From Ruminococcaceae bacterium UBA1785 (GTDB lineage: Bacteria; Bacillota; Clostridia; Oscillospirales; Acutalibacteraceae): a stretch of 8,994 nucleotides of DNA. The stretch is taken from NCBI GenBank assembly GCA_002314555.1, contig DCGF01000020.1, forward strand, positions 1-8,994, given 5' to 3'. Each line of letters begins with the position of its first letter. The stretch's first letter is position 1. Shown here piece after piece: positions 7,012 to 8,994 of the stretch. Under the pieces are notes generated by a model that searched no databases, was not told the origin of the DNA, and saw nothing but the letters and a program-made list of their open reading frames with translations. The position numbers and the translations under genes are program-made.

Positions 7012-7598
7012 ACTACAACCAAGTAAATTACGAACTCTCAGCCGGTACATTTAAGCAACTTCCAGAATGTACCATCCCTGAAATAGTTTTCTCCGGCAGA
7101 TCGAACGTAGGCAAATCCTCACTCATAAATAAGATTCTAAATAGAAAGAACCTTGCTAGGGTGAGCTCACAGCCAGGTAAGACTATCACTATCAATTTTT
7201 ATAAGGCAGATGTCGCAAGACTTGTAGACCTCCCAGGATATGGATATGCAAAGCACAGCTTTGATGAGCGTAACCGCTGGGGCTCAATGATTGAGGAGTA
7301 TTTCCAGTCAGAAAGAGATATAAAGCTTGTATTACAGCTTGTAGATATGAGACATAAGCCAACTGAGGATGATCTTCAGATGCTCGACTTTTTACATCAG
7401 ATGGGCATTCCTTTTGTTGTTGCACTCACAAAATCTGATAAGCTCAACAAAACCGAGTATCAAAACAATCTCGAGATGTTAAATGAGATTATTTCTCCAT
7501 TCGAGCCAATTAAGCTCGTTCCTTTCTCTGCAGTGAAGGGTGAAGGAGTGGATGAAATCAAATCATTGATTGACAGTTCTTTAACAGTTTTGAACTAA
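7008..7598 (+). CDS. engB: Ribosome biogenesis GTP-binding protein EngB/YsxC/YihA
   Basis: EngB is a small essential GTPase of the TrmE-Era-EngA family, involved in late assembly of the 50S ribosomal subunit. The 196-residue length is typical. The GTPase motifs run in order: G1 GRSNVGKSS at 30-38, G2 threonine T59 in PGKT, G3 DLPG at 74-77 within the family hallmark DLPGYGYA, G4 TKSD at 141-144, and G5 FSAVKGEG at 173-180. The ATG overlaps the lon stop as ATGA, and AAGGTGG (6994-7000) within lon lies 7 bases ahead, so translation is probably coupled to lon. This lon-engB adjacency is common in Bacillota. The TAA stop at 7596-7598 lies within a possible AT-rich hairpin. Nothing is unusual in the protein. 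Confidence 0.97.
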   Translation: MNYNQVNYELSAGTFKQLPECTIPEIVFSGRSNVGKSSLINKILNRKNLARVSSQPGKTITINFYKADVARLVDLPGYGYAKHSFDERNRWGSMIEEYFQSERDIKLVLQLVDMRHKPTEDDLQMLDFLHQMGIPFVVALTKSDKLNKTEYQNNLEMLNEIISPFEPIKLVPFSAVKGEGVDEIKSLIDSSLTVLN

Positions 7599-7605
7599 TT
7601 GTCAA
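7570..7605 (+). other. Imperfect inverted repeat across the engB stop codon
   Basis: TTGACA (7570-7575) pairs with TGTCAA (7600-7605), and GTTC (7576-7579) pairs with GAAC (7592-7595). A 4-base bulge interrupts one side and the loop is 12 bases. It is followed by A residues, not T, so it is not a + strand intrinsic terminator. It could be a weak RNA structure at the end of the lon-engB message, an operator, or chance in AT-rich DNA. Confidence 0.3.
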
Positions 7606-7626
7606 AAAAGTATTATAAATGTTTGG

Positions 7627-7699
7627 ACACTTTAACACTTTATTCCGTGAAACGATGGTGCTACAATATTATCACGCGTTAAATCCTAAAAGCGTTAAA
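7627..7699 (+). repeat. Two pairs of 8-base direct repeats upstream of the YerC-like gene
   Basis: ACACTTTA occurs twice head to tail at 7627-7634 and 7635-7642, just upstream of and overlapping the -35 position of the candidate promoter. GCGTTAAA occurs at 7676-7683 and 7692-7699, a 16-base period, in the presumed leader just before the ribosome-binding site. Paired short repeats placed around a promoter are what operator half-sites look like. The downstream gene encodes a putative DNA-binding protein, so autoregulation is possible, but no binding site for this family is known to me. Confidence 0.45.
7659..7667 (+). promoter_or_regulatory. Candidate extended -10 promoter for the yerC-hslO pair
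   Basis: TGCTACAAT at 7659-7667 is an extended -10 element (TGn plus TACAAT). The -35 region at 17-base spacing (7639-7644, TTTATT) is poor, which is tolerable for extended -10 promoters. Transcription would begin near 7674, about 40 bases before the start codon. A second, weaker option is TTGAAC (7590-7595) with TATAAA (7614-7619) at 18-base spacing. At least one promoter in this 116-base gap is likely. Confidence 0.5.
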
Positions 7700-7714
7700 G
7701 CGAAGGAGATTATT

Positions 7715-8014
7715 ATGGCACAGAAACCACTTAACGACAGTAATATAGATTTTCTCTATAATGCTGTTCTTGAATTAAAAGACAAAGATGAGGTCTCAAG
7801 ATTTTTTGAGGATCTCTGCACTATTAACGAACTTAAGTCACTCTCTCAGCGTATCGTTGTAGCTAAGATGCTTACTCAGCACTGCGTATATTCTGACATA
7901 GTTGCTAAGACTGGTGCATCAACAGCTACTATCTCTCGTGTTAACCGCTCACTCTCATACGGTGCTGGCGGCTATGACAAAATCTTTGAAAGACTTGACA
8001 AGAAGGCTAAATAA
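7715..8014 (+). CDS. yerC: YerC/YecD family TrpR-related protein
   Basis: This is a 99-residue putative DNA-binding protein of the TrpR-like superfamily, related by pattern to Bacillus YerC. The C-terminal half holds a helix-turn-helix of TrpR type: residues about 59-80 read YSDIVAKTGAST then ATISRVNRSL, followed by SYGAGGYDKIF. The N-terminal helices carry the LCTINELKSLSQR pattern equivalent to the TrpR dimer core. The reading frame is open upstream to an ATG at 7619, but the start at 7715 is chosen because AAGGAG (7703-7708) lies six bases before it and MAQKPLND gives the normal family length. The 32 upstream residues would fall across the promoter region. The stop overlaps the hslO start by one base (TAATG). 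The ligand and target genes are unknown; tryptophan binding should not be assumed. The family call is good; the regulatory function is inferred. Confidence 0.87.
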   Translation: MAQKPLNDSNIDFLYNAVLELKDKDEVSRFFEDLCTINELKSLSQRIVVAKMLTQHCVYSDIVAKTGASTATISRVNRSLSYGAGGYDKIFERLDKKAK

Positions 8015-8895
8015 TGGGCAAAGTTGTACGTTTAATATCAACTGAAGGTGATTTAACAGTTATCGCCACAGATTCTACTGATATCGTAACAGAGGCTCAT
8101 AGAATTCATAATACTACTAACGTCTGTTCGGCAGCGCTTGGTCGACTTTTGACAGCCGCTTCGCTCATGGGTGCCACATTAAAGGGTGAGGATAACTCCG
8201 TTACACTCAGACTTAACGGCGACGGACCAGCTGGTGCTATTATTGCCGTATCCGACTACGAAGGCAATGTGCGTGGGTACATAAGTGACCCACGCGTTTC
8301 TTTGCCTTTAAATAACCTCGGCAAACTTGACGTGGCCGGCGCCGTAGGACGTGAGGGCAGCCTCACTGTTATGAAGGACTTAGGTCTTAAAGAGCCATAC
8401 ATCGGTCAAGTACCTATCATCTCCGGTGAGATAGCTGAGGATATCACCAGCTACTTTGCAGTATCAGAGCAGCTTCCATCTGTCTGTGCACTTGGAGTAC
8501 TCTGTGCGCCAAAGACAGATGAGATAATCACTGCTGGTGGATTTATCATCCAACTTCTTCCAACAGCTACAGATGATACTATCGAAAAGGTTGAAGAAGG
8601 CTTAAAAGGAATTCCTTCAGTTACTAAGATGTTGACTGACGGATTAACTCCTGAGGATATCTGCAGAAAAGTTCTTCCGAACTTTGAACTTGAACTTCTC
8701 GATGTTTCAAAGACGGGTTATAAATGTAACTGTTCAAAGTCACGTGTTGAGAAGGCTCTCATCAGTATGGGAGAGGAAGAGCTAAAGGCTTTGTTAGAGG
8801 ATGAGACAACAGAGGTTTGTTGTCATTTTTGTGATAAAAAGTACACATTTACTAGAGCGGATATTACACATATTTTGAAGACTTCGAAAGCTTGA
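8014..8895 (+). CDS. hslO: Redox-regulated holdase chaperone Hsp33
   Basis: Hsp33 is a cytoplasmic chaperone kept inactive by zinc bound to four cysteine thiolates. Oxidation with unfolding releases zinc and exposes substrate-binding surfaces. The 293-residue length is standard. The N-terminal domain (about 1-230) includes the family pattern ALGRLLTAASLMGATLKG at 41-58 and RLNGDGPAG at 66-74. The zinc switch is C238-x-C240 together with C270-x-x-C273. An additional cysteine, C269, sits directly beside C270 (VCCHFC), where a non-cysteine residue is usual as far as I recall. The ATG at 8014 overlaps the yerC stop by one base, with AGAAGG (8001-8006) upstream, so the two genes are probably co-translated. 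A T7 run follows the stop. The identity is secure; the extra cysteine may affect redox tuning. Confidence 0.97.
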   Translation: MGKVVRLISTEGDLTVIATDSTDIVTEAHRIHNTTNVCSAALGRLLTAASLMGATLKGEDNSVTLRLNGDGPAGAIIAVSDYEGNVRGYISDPRVSLPLNNLGKLDVAGAVGREGSLTVMKDLGLKEPYIGQVPIISGEIAEDITSYFAVSEQLPSVCALGVLCAPKTDEIITAGGFIIQLLPTATDDTIEKVEEGLKGIPSVTKMLTDGLTPEDICRKVLPNFELELLDVSKTGYKCNCSKSRVEKALISMGEEELKALLEDETTEVCCHFCDKKYTFTRADITHILKTSKA

Positions 8896-8902
8896 TTTTT
8901 TT
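8878..8902 (+). terminator. Weak candidate intrinsic terminator after hslO
   Basis: AAG (8878-8880) pairs with CTT (8891-8893), and CTT (8882-8884) pairs with AAG (8888-8890), around a CGA loop with one bulged A. This overlaps the last hslO codons and is followed, after GA, by seven T residues at 8896-8902. The stem is short and weak, so efficiency is doubtful, but the T run and position fit the end of the yerC-hslO unit ahead of a separate tRNA promoter. Confidence 0.35.
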
Positions 8903-8914
8903 GTAAAAAATTGC

Positions 8915-8943
8915 TTGACATCGCATTATATGTGTTGTATATT
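8915..8943 (+). promoter_or_regulatory. Strong sigma-A promoter for the tRNA gene
   Basis: A perfect -35 TTGACA (8915-8920) is separated by 17 bases from TATATT (8938-8943). Transcription would start near 8950, about 26 bases before the tRNA 5' end. A near-consensus promoter of this kind is typical of stable RNA genes. Confidence 0.8.
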
Positions 8944-8950
8944 ATAAGAC

Positions 8951-8975
8951 GTCGCTAATAGGCGACACTCGGTGT
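8951..8975 (+). other. Structured 5' leader of the tRNA transcript
   Basis: GTCGC (8951-8955) can pair with GCGAC (8962-8966) around a TAATAG loop, beginning at about the predicted transcription start. ACAC (8965-8968) can pair with GTGT (8972-8975) around TCG, ending exactly before the tRNA acceptor stem. The two hairpins share two bases, so they compete at that edge. They may help present the precursor to RNase P. Confidence 0.4.
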
Positions 8976-8994
8976 GGGAGCATAGCTCAGCTGG
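8976..8994 (+). tRNA. tRNA gene, 5' end only (isoacceptor undetermined)
   Basis: The final 19 bases fit the start of a tRNA: a seven-base 5' acceptor strand GGGAGCA, then TA at tRNA positions 8-9, then the D-arm start GCTC followed by AGCTGG of the D-loop. A consensus promoter lies upstream. The anticodon lies beyond the window. The sequence start recalls valine tRNAs of some Clostridia, but that is memory only and cannot be shown here. Ending inside a tRNA gene may reflect a contig break at a multicopy sequence. Confidence 0.8.

Noticed and set aside
7592..7605. GAACTAATTGTC-like sequence as a TrpR-type operator half-site
   Set aside because: The CTAG core of known TrpR operators is missing and YerC-family proteins have no established site, so the resemblance is not enough.
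8896..8910. T7-GT-A6 self-complementary stretch as a terminator stem
   Set aside because: A two-base loop with only A-T pairs cannot form a stable hairpin; only the T run is useful as part of a possible terminator.
1..8994. CRISPR arrays, insertion sequences, phage genes or defence systems
   Set aside because: No spaced repeats, transposase, integrase or defence-type domains are visible; all genes are core housekeeping or stress genes on one strand.

Overview
The window looks like chromosomal core DNA from a low-GC Gram-positive bacterium of the phylum Bacillota, most likely class Clostridia; a gut Oscillospirales-type lineage is a guess. The evidence is the gene order tig-clpP-clpX-lon-engB on one strand, strong AAGGAG-type ribosome-binding sites, a YerC-family TrpR-like protein and an Hsp33. 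Every recognisable gene is on the + strand, and gaps are short. No stretch longer than 300 bases lacks a gene.

Layout. Bases 1-63 form an almost perfect fold-back inverted repeat at the window edge, probably an assembly or library artefact. From about base 32 comes the 3' end of a threonine synthase gene (thrC, to 496). It is followed after 15 bases by a small metallophosphoesterase gene of unknown substrate (512-1213). A promoter at about 1223-1251 then opens the protein quality-control cluster: trigger factor (1303-2706), a GC-rich hairpin (2716-2743), ClpP (2772-3365), ClpX (3380-4684, TTG start), Lon (4693-7011) and the ribosome-assembly GTPase EngB/YsxC (7008-7598, overlapping lon by 4 bases). 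A 116-base gap with a candidate promoter and two pairs of short direct repeats precedes the YerC-like gene, whose real start is 7715. The Hsp33 gene hslO follows with a one-base overlap (8014-8895). The window closes with a promoter (8915-8943), a short structured leader and the first 19 bases of a tRNA gene starting at 8976.

The genes fit together as a proteostasis block. Trigger factor receives nascent chains at the ribosome. ClpXP and Lon degrade unfolded or tagged proteins. EngB matures the large ribosomal subunit. Hsp33 holds oxidatively unfolded proteins. ThrC and the phosphoesterase belong to an upstream unit.

I did not find a previously undescribed system here; the catalytic residues of the main enzymes are intact and ordinary. 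The points most worth a second look are a 43-residue Lys/Ala/Pro-rich histone-H1-like tail on trigger factor, the fold-back at base 1, a locally GC-rich patch inside the lon ATPase region, and the repeat-bearing leader of the yerC-like gene. I saw no CIRCE or CtsR heat-shock operators in the gaps.
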